Source of the DNA: an uncultured Eubacteriales bacterium
GTDB lineage: Bacteria > Bacillota > Clostridia > Christensenellales > CAG-314
Direction of reading: 5' to 3'
Assembly (NCBI GenBank): GCA_949289125.1
Contig: CASEME010000010.1
Coordinates: 1 to 64,000 of the forward strand
Length of the DNA stretch: 64,000 nucleotides
Part shown: in pieces, positions 33,216 through 42,561 of the stretch
Layout: each line of letters begins with the position of its first letter
How positions within the stretch are numbered: position 1 is the stretch's first letter
Translations under genes and position numbers: made by a program
The notes under the pieces: model-generated
The model's database searches: none
What the model saw: the letters and a program-made list of their open reading frames with translations, nothing else
Told to the model about the DNA's origin: nothing

Positions 33216-33809
33216 TCACTCTACAAAAAAACGTTTTACTGTCTTGCGCACAATTACAAAACAGCCGTTCATAAGCACGTTGTACAAGGGCACTACAAGC
33301 TGAGCAATTATCAGTAAATAAACAAGCCAATTATTTTGCCACAGTCTTTCAAACGCCGCAGGCATAAACAGCCACAGACTGAGCGCAGTCAATGCAAGCG
33401 CAACTTCGGCAAGCATATAGTACAACAGCCATTTGACAAAGGTAGGCAACTTTTTGCCAATGCCGCGTGTTGTGGTAGTACCGTCTTCGTCGGTAGTAGT
33501 GATGGTAGTTTTGGGACTTTCACCATACGCCTTGACTATGGCAAATGGCAAGGCAAACACCACTATAGGCACTACTTGCCCGATATTTGCAAATCCAAGC
33601 CACACAGACAACACTGTGGATACAAAGTAGCACAACAATGAGTACACAAGGTACTTAGCATTGACTATGGTAGGCACAGCAACAGCTACGGAAGCAATTA
33701 CCGCAAGGGAAAGTGCTACCCAATTAACATAAGCTGCACCTATACAGCATGCAACAGCCACTGCGCACATTATGCCGCACAAAGCGACAATACGAACTTT
33801 GCTATTCAT
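33216..33809 (-). CDS. Multi-spanning membrane protein of unknown function
   Basis: A 197-residue protein with six predicted helices in two groups, separated by a cytosolic loop with a Thr-rich stretch (TTITTTDEDGTTTTRG, about 103-116). The pattern vaguely recalls ECF-type substrate-binding membrane subunits, but no signature supports that. No clear ribosome site precedes the ATG, which lies 32 bases after the J-like gene; it is probably translated as the last gene of the trpS operon. Confidence 0.6.
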   Translation of the reverse strand: MNSKVRIVALCGIMCAVAVACCIGAAYVNWVALSLAVIASVAVAVPTIVNAKYLVYSLLCYFVSTVLSVWLGFANIGQVVPIVVFALPFAIVKAYGESPKTTITTTDEDGTTTTRGIGKKLPTFVKWLLYYMLAEVALALTALSLWLFMPAAFERLWQNNWLVYLLIIAQLVVPLYNVLMNGCFVIVRKTVKRFFVE

Positions 33810-33841
33810 AATCTGCTACAAGCACTACAACTGTGTCCAAA

Positions 33842-34513
33842 CTATCTCATACATGTAAGACAGTTGCAGCACGCATTGCACAACATACAGTCGCAACAAG
33901 CGTTGCCTGTACAAGTGCCGTTGCCGTATCCGTACTCGTTGCCCGCAGGACGGGAGTTGGTGCGCAGTTGCTCGGGGCTTATGGTGTTGGAAGCAAGTAT
34001 TTTGTTGAGTTTATCGAGACTGTCACGATAGCGTTGATTGTTGGGCTCCAACTGCAAAGCAAACTCCAACTGCTTTTTGCTCTCCAAAAACCAATTACGT
34101 TTGTAAAAAAGTATAGACTGCAAATAATGCCACTCTGCGTCACGCTGATCGCAGTTGTCCAACATACTTTGCGCTTCGTCCAATCTATCTTGCTTAAGCA
34201 TCTGCATTATGCGCTCGTATTGGTCGGCGTTGGTACTGTTTTGCGACTGCGTATCTCTATTGTAACTGCTGTTGTCGCTGTCGGCAGAAGCAGTATTGAC
34301 ATTGTTGGCTTTGTCCTGTTCTTCACGCTCTGCCAATATATCGCGGTACGCTACTTCTATGCGTTGAAGGTTTTCGGCGGCTTCCTCGCCTGCCTCACCT
34401 ACCTGAAAACGCTCCTTTTGGTATTTGCTACGTAGTTGCTGATATTTGGCGTCCACTTCTTCACGAGAGGCCGTTTTGTCAACACCTAAGATGGAATATG
34501 CGTCGTAATTCAT
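33842..34513 (-). CDS. J-like domain protein without HPD, Cys-rich tail
   Basis: A 223-residue protein. Residues 1-65 match a J domain (YSILGVDKTASREEVDAKYQQLRSKYQKERF... AYRDIL), but the HPD motif needed to stimulate DnaK is replaced by QKE. A TPR-like middle (about 100-165: LKQDRLDEAQSMLDNC, FALQLEPNNQRY) follows. The tail is CCDCMLCNACCNCLTC, a dense cysteine cluster that may bind metal. Proteins of this layout occur in Clostridia next to DUF5685 genes, as here. Without HPD it cannot be a classical Hsp40; it probably serves as a scaffold. AAAGGAG precedes ATG. Confidence 0.8.
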   Translation of the reverse strand: MNYDAYSILGVDKTASREEVDAKYQQLRSKYQKERFQVGEAGEEAAENLQRIEVAYRDILAEREEQDKANNVNTASADSDNSSYNRDTQSQNSTNADQYERIMQMLKQDRLDEAQSMLDNCDQRDAEWHYLQSILFYKRNWFLESKKQLEFALQLEPNNQRYRDSLDKLNKILASNTISPEQLRTNSRPAGNEYGYGNGTCTGNACCDCMLCNACCNCLTCMR

Positions 34514-34517
34514 TGTG

Positions 34518-35387
34518 TTACTCCTTTTTGTCGGTACTTGTTGGCTTGTATTTGTTGAGTAATTGTTTTGTTTTGTTGCGTACTGACTTGTAAATTATGT
34601 TGTTGAGTATGCAATTATACTTAGTAAGATTGAGATCATTGTAGCACTGTGCAAGACGGTTGAGCACGCTGAAGAATACAAAATTGAGTTCGTCTATATG
34701 CTCTTTAACCAAACTATCCGCACTTGTCTTGTAATATGCACGAAAAGCATTGTAGTTGTTGCGTTTTTCGTCCTTATTAAGGTCGTCCAATGCGTCGGCA
34801 AGATATATCCACTTGCCTGTATTGTAGCACAGGTCGCCTATTGTGTTGTTGTACTTGTCCTGCAACACGGCTTGCGCCACATCGCGTGCCATTGTAGCAA
34901 AGGGGTGACACACTTCGTCCAAGTTGTCGCAGTTGACTTTTTCCAACTGTCTTAGTTTGGCGTAGTTGCTTTGCAACTTCTGATGCAACTCGGGCATCAG
35001 TTTTGCCGCTTTATTGTAGTCTTTTTTGAGTATAGACATCACAATGCGCTTTTTCCAACTGCCACCGTCCACAACGTCGTCATATACGTTGAGATAGCTG
35101 AGCATCAGATTGGCAATGGCAAGCCTGTCGGTAATATCGTTTTGTTGAAGTATAGTACGCTTTGTCAAAGGGTGAGCAATGCACCGCTCCTGCAAAATAG
35201 TGACGTCTATATTGCAGATACTGTGAAACAGTACATTGTAAAAGTTGATATCGTAATTGACGGTAAGTCGGGCGCTGTCACGAAAGTACTTTTTTGTAGA
35301 GATACACAATCCGCACATAAAAGTCTGATACAGTCCGCGTTCACCGTCTGACAAACTTTGTCTGTCTATGTTGACGTATCCGAACAT
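34518..35387 (-). CDS. DUF5685 family protein
   Basis: A 289-residue, all-helical cytosolic protein. It starts MFGYVNID and has the family marks YQTFMCGLC near residue 25 (two cysteines), LTVNYDINFYNVLF, and the acidic pairs YDDVVD and ALDDLNKDEK arranged as in isoprenoid-synthase-like folds. The biochemical role is unknown; the acidic pairs hint at a metal-assisted reaction. It lies four bases upstream of the J-like gene, a frequent pairing in Clostridia, suggesting joint function. Confidence 0.8.
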   Translation of the reverse strand: MFGYVNIDRQSLSDGERGLYQTFMCGLCISTKKYFRDSARLTVNYDINFYNVLFHSICNIDVTILQERCIAHPLTKRTILQQNDITDRLAIANLMLSYLNVYDDVVDGGSWKKRIVMSILKKDYNKAAKLMPELHQKLQSNYAKLRQLEKVNCDNLDEVCHPFATMARDVAQAVLQDKYNNTIGDLCYNTGKWIYLADALDDLNKDEKRNNYNAFRAYYKTSADSLVKEHIDELNFVFFSVLNRLAQCYNDLNLTKYNCILNNIIYKSVRNKTKQLLNKYKPTSTDKKE

Positions 35388-35412
35388 ACTTTACCCTCTT
35401 AAATGATGTTGC

Positions 35413-36423
35413 TTACCTTATACGTGGCACAAAACCTACTTTGCGATATACTTTGGACAAAGTTTTGTAAGCTATGCTTTCGGCACGTTGTGCGCCTTCC
35501 TTCAACACGTTTTCGAGATAGCCTTTGTCGGCAAGTATACGTTGTTGTTCTGCCTGTATAGGTTGCAACACTTGATTTACCGCCTGTGCGGTAGCCTCTT
35601 TCAATGCGCCGTAACCCATACCTACAAATTGTTTTTCGGCAGCAGCTATGCTTTGTCCCGAGCACAACGAGTATATGGTCAAAAGATTGCTTACTGCAGG
35701 TTTGTTTTTGACGTCATATCTGACTTCGGTCTCGCTGTCTGTCACTGCACGTTTTAGCTTGCGCGCAACAGTTGCGCTGTCGTCTGTAAGATATATTACT
35801 GCGTTTTCGTTTTCGTCCGATTTGCTCATCTTAGCACTTGGATCTTGCAGACTCATTATTTTTGCGCCGTGTTTGTTGACCAAGCCTTCGGGCACTACAA
35901 AGGTATCCGAATAGCGGTTGTTGAAGCGTTGCGCTATGGTACGTGCCAATTCTAAGTGCTGTTTTTGGTCTTTGCCCACAGGCACAAGGTCGGTCATATA
36001 CAGCAGTATGTCGCTTGCCATAAGCACGGGATAATTCATAAGTCCCATATTGATATTGTCCTTATGTTTGCGTGCTTTGTCCTTGTACTGCGTCATACGG
36101 TTAAGCTCGCCCACATAGGTGATTGTGTCCAATACCCACTGCAATTCGGCGTGTTGTGGCACGTGCGACTGCACAAACAGTGTACTTTTGTCGGGGGATA
36201 TACCGCAAGCAATGTACAATGCGGCAAGCTCCATAGTGTTTTTGCGTAGTTCGGCAGGCACTTGCGCAACAGTGATAGAGTGCAAGTCCACCACGCAGTA
36301 CAGACAGTCGTACTCCTCTTGCAAAGGTTGCCAATTTTTGATTGCACCAAGATAATTGCCAAGAGTAATTTTGCCTGTAGGCTGTACGCCACTAAAAACC
36401 ACTTTTTTGCCGTTGCTGTTCAT
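35413..36423 (-). CDS. trpS: Tryptophan--tRNA ligase
   Basis: Charges tRNA-Trp. 336 residues, typical for the bacterial class Ic enzyme. The N-terminus has VFSGVQPTGKITLGNYLGA (T-x-GN variant of HIGH), and KMSKS is in SAKMSKSDEN near residue 195. The ATG at 36423 has GGGAG 11 bases upstream; longer open frames extend through the promoter. A perfect TTGACA box is upstream. It leads a four-gene unit with DUF5685, the J-like protein and a membrane protein. There is no room for a T-box in the roughly 55-base leader. Confidence 0.95.
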   Translation of the reverse strand: MNSNGKKVVFSGVQPTGKITLGNYLGAIKNWQPLQEEYDCLYCVVDLHSITVAQVPAELRKNTMELAALYIACGISPDKSTLFVQSHVPQHAELQWVLDTITYVGELNRMTQYKDKARKHKDNINMGLMNYPVLMASDILLYMTDLVPVGKDQKQHLELARTIAQRFNNRYSDTFVVPEGLVNKHGAKIMSLQDPSAKMSKSDENENAVIYLTDDSATVARKLKRAVTDSETEVRYDVKNKPAVSNLLTIYSLCSGQSIAAAEKQFVGMGYGALKEATAQAVNQVLQPIQAEQQRILADKGYLENVLKEGAQRAESIAYKTLSKVYRKVGFVPRIR

Positions 36424-36483
36424 ACAAAAATAATCTCCCGAATAGCATATATACATACAGTATATACAATGATAATTGTACCC

Positions 36484-36512
36484 ATTGTAACACCAAAGCA
36501 AAACTATGTCAA
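36484..36512 (-). promoter_or_regulatory. trpS operon promoter
   Basis: TTGACA and TACAAT with a 17-bp spacer. Confidence 0.85.
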
Positions 36513-36615
36513 CCGAACACCCCAACACCTTGACTATGCTGAAAACAGTCTGCATATACTGTCGACACTACTTATGAGGGTACAAAAAAAACAAAAATTT
36601 ATTTGCAAAAATGTC

Positions 36616-36644
36616 TTGAAATCTGCCGTTTTTTAGTGTACAAT
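36616..36644 (+). promoter_or_regulatory. Promoter of the small P-loop protein gene
   Basis: TTGAAA and TACAAT with a 17-bp spacer, about 75 bases before the ATG at 36719; divergent from the trpS promoter. Confidence 0.75.
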
Positions 36645-36718
36645 ATCTATACAAAACAAAACCCGATGTCTGCGGCGCAACGCCTCAGGCAAACCACCCC
36701 AAAAGGAGGGCAACTACA

Positions 36719-37129
36719 ATGATAAAGATTATTTACGGCGAAAAAGGTACAGGCAAAACAAAGCAAATTGTTGACAGTGCCAACGAAAGTGTAAAACGCG
36801 CAAAAGGCGTAGTTGTATACATAGACAAAGACAGCAACAGAATACACGATCTCGAACGTGCTATACGTCTTGTTGACACATCAGAGTACGGCATCAGCGA
36901 CCAATGCGGTTTGCTTGCGTTTATTAAAGGTATGCTCGCCGCTAACTTTGACATAGAAAAGATATACATAGACGGTATGGCCAAAATTGTACACTCCACA
37001 ATAGACGAGATGGGCGTTGTGTACAACGGTATAGACGATATTGCTCACAAACATAACGTAGACTTTGTAATTACTGCAAGCTGCGCAAAAGAAAAGTTGC
37101 CCAAGTTTGTAGCAAAACATGCCAAATAA
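36719..37129 (+). CDS. Small P-loop ATP-binding protein of unknown function
   Basis: A 136-residue protein with Walker A GEKGTGKT at 7-14 and a likely Walker B IYIDGM around 81-87. A strand-end Thr/Ser (ITASC) near 117 fits a sensor position. It resembles Clostridial proteins annotated loosely as twitching-motility-related, but it is far too short for a PilT. A role as a small nucleotide kinase-like or signalling ATPase is possible. It has an AAGGAGGG site and its own promoter. Confidence 0.75.
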   Translation: MIKIIYGEKGTGKTKQIVDSANESVKRAKGVVVYIDKDSNRIHDLERAIRLVDTSEYGISDQCGLLAFIKGMLAANFDIEKIYIDGMAKIVHSTIDEMGVVYNGIDDIAHKHNVDFVITASCAKEKLPKFVAKHAK

Positions 37130-37272
37130 ATAATATTCACTGACACACAAGGGGTTGCTGTTAAGCAGCCCCTAAGTTATGCACATTACACCACTACTTG
37201 CAACAACACAATACACTGTTGTCCACGTCACGCAAGTACAATAACAACAATTACACATAACAGGTAAAAAAT

Positions 37273-37995
37273 ATGAGAGCTATAGTAAGCGGAAGCCACG
37301 GTTGCGTTGCGCCCTTTGTAATAGAGGAACTACGAAGCCGCAACATAGAAGTAATAATATTTGACCGCACCAAAACAGACATAACAGACTATCAACAAGT
37401 GTACAACTTTATTAAGCAAAGCCGTGCCGATATATTTTTCCACATAGCAACGGGCGACCTTAAGTGGCTGCAATACATTGTGGACAGCGCAAGGCAACTT
37501 AATACAAAAGTTGTATATACCTCGTCCGTATCTGTATTTTCCGAACAGTCGATCGGACCTTACACCGTAGACAGCCTGCCCAACGCCACCGACGACTACG
37601 GCAGATACAAACGCGAAGGCGAACAAATAGCCTCCCAATACGACAACTGTCTTATTGCACGGCTTGGTTGGCAAATAGGATATACCGAAAACAGCAACAA
37701 TATGTTGGACTTTTTGATAAAACAGCACAGACAAAAGGGCTACATAGAAGCAAGTGACTTGTGGTATCCGTCGTGCAGTTTTTTGAAAGACACAGCAAAG
37801 ACGCTTGTGGACCTTGCAATAGACAAAACAGGGCTGTACCAACTCAACAGCAATGACAAGTACACCTTTTACCAGATTGTCAACGGGCTCAACAAACAGT
37901 TTGGTATGAATTGGGACGTGCGCCAAGTCAACTCTTTTGGACGGGACGACCGCATGATAGATACACGCGTCAATATTGCCAAACTCAACTTCTAA
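37273..37995 (+). CDS. NAD-dependent epimerase/dehydratase-like protein (RmlD-like)
   Basis: A 240-residue short Rossmann protein. The N-terminal SGSHGCVAP replaces the usual GxxGxxG with GSHGCVA, a loosened nucleotide loop. The catalytic region has YTSSVSVFSE and a YGRYKREGE segment giving a Tyr-x-x-x-Lys pair, so an SDR-type reaction remains possible. It is shorter than normal extended SDRs (about 300 residues). The ribosome site is weak (AGGT), and no strong promoter is evident. The product and substrate are unknown. Confidence 0.75.
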   Translation: MRAIVSGSHGCVAPFVIEELRSRNIEVIIFDRTKTDITDYQQVYNFIKQSRADIFFHIATGDLKWLQYIVDSARQLNTKVVYTSSVSVFSEQSIGPYTVDSLPNATDDYGRYKREGEQIASQYDNCLIARLGWQIGYTENSNNMLDFLIKQHRQKGYIEASDLWYPSCSFLKDTAKTLVDLAIDKTGLYQLNSNDKYTFYQIVNGLNKQFGMNWDVRQVNSFGRDDRMIDTRVNIAKLNF

Positions 37996-38080
37996 ATAAA
38001 CACAAGCAACGTGCACGGCAACTGACATTACAGTACACTACAACAAAAGTACACTATGTAAGTGTGTCATTGAACACAAA

Positions 38081-38115
38081 AAAAAGGAAGGTCTTATCAA
38101 CTGACCTTCCTTTTT
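38081..38115. terminator. Bidirectional terminator
   Basis: Thirteen-base perfect stem (AAAAAGGAAGGTC and complement) with a nine-base loop; T-runs on both strands. It separates the convergent epimerase and prfA genes. Confidence 0.9.
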
Positions 38116-38238
38116 AATTTGCTTATTTGTTGCAAAAGTGCGTCTACATGGCACCAACTTGCATTGTACAGCACAATACTAAGTAGTTGCTGCTAAATAT
38201 CAGGTGTGCCTAAGCTATTATTTAGCGTTGCTTCTGTA

Positions 38239-39309
38239 TTACTGATTGGCAGTATTCAGCTTTGCCGTCTGGTCTGCCAATCGCAGTGCTTCCACCATCT
38301 GCTCTATGTCGCCGTTCATAAAGTTTTCAATACTGTACAGAGTCAAACCTATGCGATGGTCGGTAACTCTGCCTTGAGGGAAGTTGTACGTCCTTATACG
38401 TTCGCTCCTGTCGCCCGTACCTACCTGCGTTTTGCGTGCTTCGGCATATTCTTTGTCCTGCTGTGTCTGATAGAAGTCGTACAGCTTGGACTTTAGCATA
38501 TTCATTGCCTGTTCTCTGTTTTGTATCTGACTACGCTGTGTTTGGCACGCAACGACAATACCTGTGGGCAAGTGAGTGATACGTATTGCACTCTCCGTCT
38601 TGTTGACGTGCTGACCGCCTGCGCCCGAACTGCGATAGGTATCTATCTTAAGGTCTTTGTCGTTAATCTCTATGTCCACGTCCTTTGTCTCGGGCAGTAT
38701 GGCAACAGTAATGGTACTTGTGTGTATGCGTCCTTGCGATTCGGTATCGGGCACACGCTGTACTCTGTGCACACCGCTCTCAAACTTAAATTTGCTGTAT
38801 GCACCGTTGCCCACCACCATAAAGCTGCACTCTTTGAGTCCGCCAAGCTCACTTTCGTTGACGTCCAATTCTTCTATCTTCCAACGGTTTTTCTCTGCGT
38901 ACATATAATACATACGGCGCACTTCGTTGGCAAACAATGCCGCCTCGTCACCGCCTGCGCCTGCACGTATCTCGATAATAACGTTTTTGTCATCGTTGGG
39001 ATCTTTGGGCAACAACAGTACTTTTAGTTTTTCTGCCAACTGTTCTTTTTGTTTTTTGCCTTCGGCTATTTCTTCGTGCAACAAATCGAGCATCTCTTTG
39101 TCCGACTCGGTCTTTTGCAAGTCGATATTGGCACGCAACTCACCGTCTAAGTGTCTGTATTGCTCGTATGTCTCCACTATCTCGGTTAGTCCGCTATGCT
39201 CTTTTACCAATTTTTTCCACTGATTGTTGTCGGCAATCACCTCAGGTTTGGCAATTTCCTCTGTCAAAAATTGATAGCGTTTTACTATTCCGTCCAACTT
39301 ATCAAACAT
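38239..39309 (-). CDS. prfA: Peptide chain release factor 1
   Basis: Reads UAA and UAG and triggers peptide release. 356 residues. The catalytic GGQ is in RSSGAGGQHVNKTESA (about 227-242), and its Gln is the target of PrmC. The tripeptide anticodon region in domain 2 (around 180-190) lies in RVQRVPDTESQGRIHTS. ATG at 39309 follows AAGGGAG at six bases. It lies just downstream of the DUF1385-PrmC fusion gene, so the release factor and its methylase are in one transcript. Confidence 0.96.
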   Translation of the reverse strand: MFDKLDGIVKRYQFLTEEIAKPEVIADNNQWKKLVKEHSGLTEIVETYEQYRHLDGELRANIDLQKTESDKEMLDLLHEEIAEGKKQKEQLAEKLKVLLLPKDPNDDKNVIIEIRAGAGGDEAALFANEVRRMYYMYAEKNRWKIEELDVNESELGGLKECSFMVVGNGAYSKFKFESGVHRVQRVPDTESQGRIHTSTITVAILPETKDVDIEINDKDLKIDTYRSSGAGGQHVNKTESAIRITHLPTGIVVACQTQRSQIQNREQAMNMLKSKLYDFYQTQQDKEYAEARKTQVGTGDRSERIRTYNFPQGRVTDHRIGLTLYSIENFMNGDIEQMVEALRLADQTAKLNTANQ

Positions 39310-39373
39310 TTTGTTCTCCCTTATATTTGTTACTGCAACAAGCAATATCTTATTGCAACTGTGCTCCGCACTA

Positions 39374-41275
39374 TTAGTTGTTGCACTTTGCAACCACTAT
39401 TCTGTCGTTGCCACCATAGTCTTTGGCAACAACTATGTCTACCCAACCGTTGTCCGACAAAATTTCCCTCACTGCTTTGCCTTGATTGTAGCCAATCTCG
39501 AGTACAAGCGTTGCGCCTGCATTGAGGTGGCTTTGCGCCTGCGTTGCCAATATGCGATAAAAGTCCAAACCGTCCTGTCCGCCGTCCAATGCGGCAATCG
39601 GCTCGTAGTCCTTTACAGACTTGTCCAACTGCTGTATGGTGTCGCTTTCGATATAGGGCGGATTGCTGACAATAAGGTCGTACATACCTTCTACATTGTC
39701 AAACATATCGCTTTTGACAATATCAACGTCCACCTTGTGGCGACGCGCATTGTTGCGCGCAACTGCCAAAGCACTGTCGTACTTGTCAACTAACGTTACC
39801 TTTGCGTCGGTATTGAGCGCAACAGTGATGCCTATTGCACCGCTTCCGCAACACATATCAAGCACCTTGCCTTGCGATGGGGTGTGTTTGATTGCCTGTT
39901 CGGTCACCAATTCGGTATCTTGGCGCGGTATAAGTACGTCACTATTGACCAACAATTTGTTGCCATAAAAGTTGGCTACACCCACCACATATTGATAGGG
40001 CATACCTTGTTGCAACTTATCCCAATTATTCAAAAGGGCGGCTGCGGCGTCGGCTTTGAAAGTGCCGTCATTGCGCACGCTGTTGGGAAAGCGAAAAGCA
40101 ATATCTTCTACAGCATACTGAGCGTATTGTTGGTCGATATTCCACTCTTTTAGCTTGGACGCAAGATAACTTTGCAATTCTGCCTTGTTGACGCTCTTGA
40201 GCCAATGTCTTTCGGGGATATCGGCATTTTCGTCCATCTCGAGTACAGCGTTGAAGGAAGTAATGGCAACTAAGCACATACTTTCGTCTGGCTCACGTGT
40301 GGTAAGTTTTTGAAACTGTTTGCCCAACCACTTCAACGGGCGAAACAATATAAAGTCCGTCTTAGCAAGCAACATCAGCATTTCGTAGCTGACTGCTGCT
40401 GTCAACGGCAACATTGCTATTTTGATGAGCGCACGTATCCACGTTACCGATATTTGTTCAAAGCCAACTGCATAACAGATAGCTTCCACTGCAAACATAA
40501 GCACTATGGACAACAGTAGCACAAACACAATAAAACTTGTACCGCAACGGTCGTGATAGCGACTGCATTTTTTTACATTTTCGGGCGTCAAAGGCAAACC
40601 GCTTTCGTAACAAGCAATGGTCTTGTGCTCTGCACCGTGATACATAAACACTCTTTTGATATCTTTCATAAGAGTGATAAAGGTTAGATAACCAATGAAT
40701 ACCAACAGCTTGAGCCCGCCCTCAATAAGCGAACGTGCCCACCTGATGTCCTCTATGCCTGTCCACTTCATAATATAGGTAGTGGCGTATGTGGGCAACA
40801 GTATAAACAACGCAACGGCAAGCACCAACCCCAACAGCACGGATATCCACATCAATCCGCCCAGACCTTGTTGGTCTTTGTCCTTAGACTTTTTGTTGTT
40901 GGCTTGCGCTTTGTCAGTTTCACTGCTGTGCTCTGCGCTCGCTTGTTGCACGTTGTTGTGCTTTTGTTTGGCTTTCTTATTCTTTTTGTCAGCTTTCTTT
41001 TTGTCCTCGGTGGTTACATCCTCGGCATACACGTCGGCAGACTTGGCAGTAATTGCCATACCGGACACCAACGTCACTACAAGGTTGACAACTCCGCGCA
41101 AAAAGGGAACTTTGCTATACCACGGTTTTTTGGCAGGCAAACGGGTGGTATCTATGCGCAAGTTGCCGTTGCTGTCGCGTACTGTCAACGCAACACTGCG
41201 TGCTCCGCGCATCATAACGCCCTCTATTACCGCCTGACCTCCGATTTTTGTTTTTCTTACACTACATTTTTTCAT
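39374..41275 (-). CDS. prmC: Fusion: DUF1385 membrane domain + PrmC release-factor methyltransferase
   Basis: A single 633-residue open frame. Residues 1-330 are DUF1385: GGQAVIEGVMMRGARSVALTVR at the N-terminus, a Lys/Asp-rich disordered insert (about 85-140), four or so membrane helices and KTIACYESGLPLTPENVKKCSRYHDRCGTSF. Residues 345-633 are a complete PrmC: an N-terminal helical domain, SAM loop VLDMCCGSGAIG and the catalytic NPPY at 538-541. PrmC methylates the GGQ Gln of release factors 1 and 2; DUF1385 has no known role. In Firmicutes DUF1385 and prmC are often neighbours, so a fusion is plausible. No internal ribosome site or stop is seen at the junction. An own promoter precedes it. 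Confidence 0.9.
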   Translation of the reverse strand: MKKCSVRKTKIGGQAVIEGVMMRGARSVALTVRDSNGNLRIDTTRLPAKKPWYSKVPFLRGVVNLVVTLVSGMAITAKSADVYAEDVTTEDKKKADKKNKKAKQKHNNVQQASAEHSSETDKAQANNKKSKDKDQQGLGGLMWISVLLGLVLAVALFILLPTYATTYIMKWTGIEDIRWARSLIEGGLKLLVFIGYLTFITLMKDIKRVFMYHGAEHKTIACYESGLPLTPENVKKCSRYHDRCGTSFIVFVLLLSIVLMFAVEAICYAVGFEQISVTWIRALIKIAMLPLTAAVSYEMLMLLAKTDFILFRPLKWLGKQFQKLTTREPDESMCLVAITSFNAVLEMDENADIPERHWLKSVNKAELQSYLASKLKEWNIDQQYAQYAVEDIAFRFPNSVRNDGTFKADAAAALLNNWDKLQQGMPYQYVVGVANFYGNKLLVNSDVLIPRQDTELVTEQAIKHTPSQGKVLDMCCGSGAIGITVALNTDAKVTLVDKYDSALAVARNNARRHKVDVDIVKSDMFDNVEGMYDLIVSNPPYIESDTIQQLDKSVKDYEPIAALDGGQDGLDFYRILATQAQSHLNAGATLVLEIGYNQGKAVREILSDNGWVDIVVAKDYGGNDRIVVAKCNN

Positions 41276-41349
41276 ATTACCTCAGCAATACGACATACTT
41301 TGCACCACAATACTATGTCTACGCAGTAATTGCCGCATTTGCTGTTTAT

Positions 41350-41378
41350 ATTGTATCAAATATCCTTAAAATAAACAA
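41350..41378 (-). promoter_or_regulatory. Promoter of DUF1385-prmC-prfA
   Basis: TTGTTT and TACAAT with a 17-bp spacer, about 75 bases before the start at 41275. Confidence 0.65.
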
Positions 41379-41499
41379 CTGTTTGCGCCTCGCACGATGC
41401 GTTTGTCACACAATGCCAATGTGCAATATGTTGCATTGTGCCCGCACTTTACTGCTACACTGACAAACTGTGTGTTAATCCTGCCCAATAGCTTGGCAC

Positions 41500-41530
41500 A
41501 AAAAAAACGGACGAACCAGTTGTTCGTCCG
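41500..41530 (-). terminator. rpmE terminator
   Basis: Nine-base perfect stem CGGACGAAC / GTTCGTCCG with a five-base loop and eight T on the minus strand. Confidence 0.9.
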
Positions 41531-41593
41531 CTCTGTTGTCCATAGTAAGCAACACTGTCACTGATATTTGCTGTGCCAAAGCACAAGCCAATA

Positions 41594-41797
41594 TTACATG
41601 CCGTATCTTTTTTTGAACTTATCTACTCTACCGCCAGCATCCACGATCTTGGCTTTGCCGGTAAAATACGGGTGACACTTGTTGCAGATTTCCACTTTGA
41701 TGGTATCTGTATTTTTGGTTGTACCCGTCTTGAAAGTAGCGCCGCAAGCACATACAACAGTCGCTTCGTGATAATTGGGATGTATACCTTGTTTCAT
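41594..41797 (-). CDS. rpmE: 50S ribosomal protein L31 (zinc-binding form)
   Basis: 67 residues with the zinc ligands Cys16, Cys18 (VCACG), Cys38 and Cys41 (CNKC), so this is the zinc-containing L31 rather than the zinc-free paralogue. GAGGAGAA precedes the ATG and the promoter is full consensus. It forms a monocistronic unit ahead of the DUF1385-prmC-prfA genes. Confidence 0.96.
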   Translation of the reverse strand: MKQGIHPNYHEATVVCACGATFKTGTTKNTDTIKVEICNKCHPYFTGKAKIVDAGGRVDKFKKRYGM

Positions 41798-41868
41798 GCT
41801 ATTCTCCTCGACAAAATACGTTATTTCCGCACAATGCGCCTATGCACATCATTACGTTCGACTACGCA

Positions 41869-41897
41869 ATTATATTACAATGCACACGCATTGTCAA
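41869..41897 (-). promoter_or_regulatory. rpmE promoter, full consensus
   Basis: TTGACA and TATAAT with a 17-bp spacer. Confidence 0.92.
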
Positions 41898-41984
41898 GCA
41901 TTATTGCCAATTTGACCGTATTGCAAAAGTTGCTTAAACAATATTGCACAATTTATGCACCTTGTTACAGCACAACACTAATAC

Positions 41985-42561
41985 TCAATACAAACTTTTG
42001 AGTATCTGCACGCACTTATCTATACCCAAAGTGCCGCTATTGAGCGTGATATCATAGTTTTGCGAATGTCCCCACTTCATATTGGTATAAAATCTGTGAT
42101 ATGTGGCACGACGTTTGTCCTTTTCTCTTATGCGCTGGTCGGCAGACTGTTCTCGTTCGCCATACACCTCTACTATGCGTCGTGCACGAAAGGCTTTGTC
42201 TGCGTGTATAAAGGCGTTGAGACAATCGGCTTTGTCACGCAACACATAGTCGTCGCATCTGCCCACTATTACACAACTTTCTTTGCTTGCAATGTCGGTA
42301 TTTACTTTGCACTGCGCTTGCCAAATGATGTCTTCATTGTTTGGGCCAAAGGCGTGGCTGGATAGCAAAGACAAAAAAACCGCCCTTGGAATACTCGCCA
42401 TATTCTTGTATGTAGGTGCTGTCGAGTCCGCTCTCTGCGGCAATTTTTTCTATCAACTGACTGTCATAGTACTTGATGCCCAACTGTTCTGCCAACAGTT
42501 TGCCTATAGTGCGTCCGCCGCTGCCAAATTCACGGCTTATTGTTACTATTCTGTTTTTCAT
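41985..42561 (-). pseudogene. Cytidylate-kinase-like family protein with a frameshift
   Basis: The first frame (42561 to about 42380) gives MKNRIVTISREFGSGGRTIGKLLAEQLGI with the P-loop GSGGRTIG, then IQEYGEYSKGG. The second frame continues FLSLLSSHAFGP...CVIVGRCDDYVL and FIHADKAFRARRIV. This matches the cytidylate-kinase-like family (AAA_26 superfamily), about 190 residues. The break sits in a run of seven T in the coding strand (42373-42379); removing one restores the frame. The start overlaps the MATE stop as ATGA. Either a pseudogene or a sequence error; the second frame looks fully conserved. Confidence 0.8.

Noticed and set aside
36424..36720. T-box leader for trpS (and for aspS)
   Set aside because: Leaders are about 40-60 bases with no specifier or AGGGTGG-type sequence.
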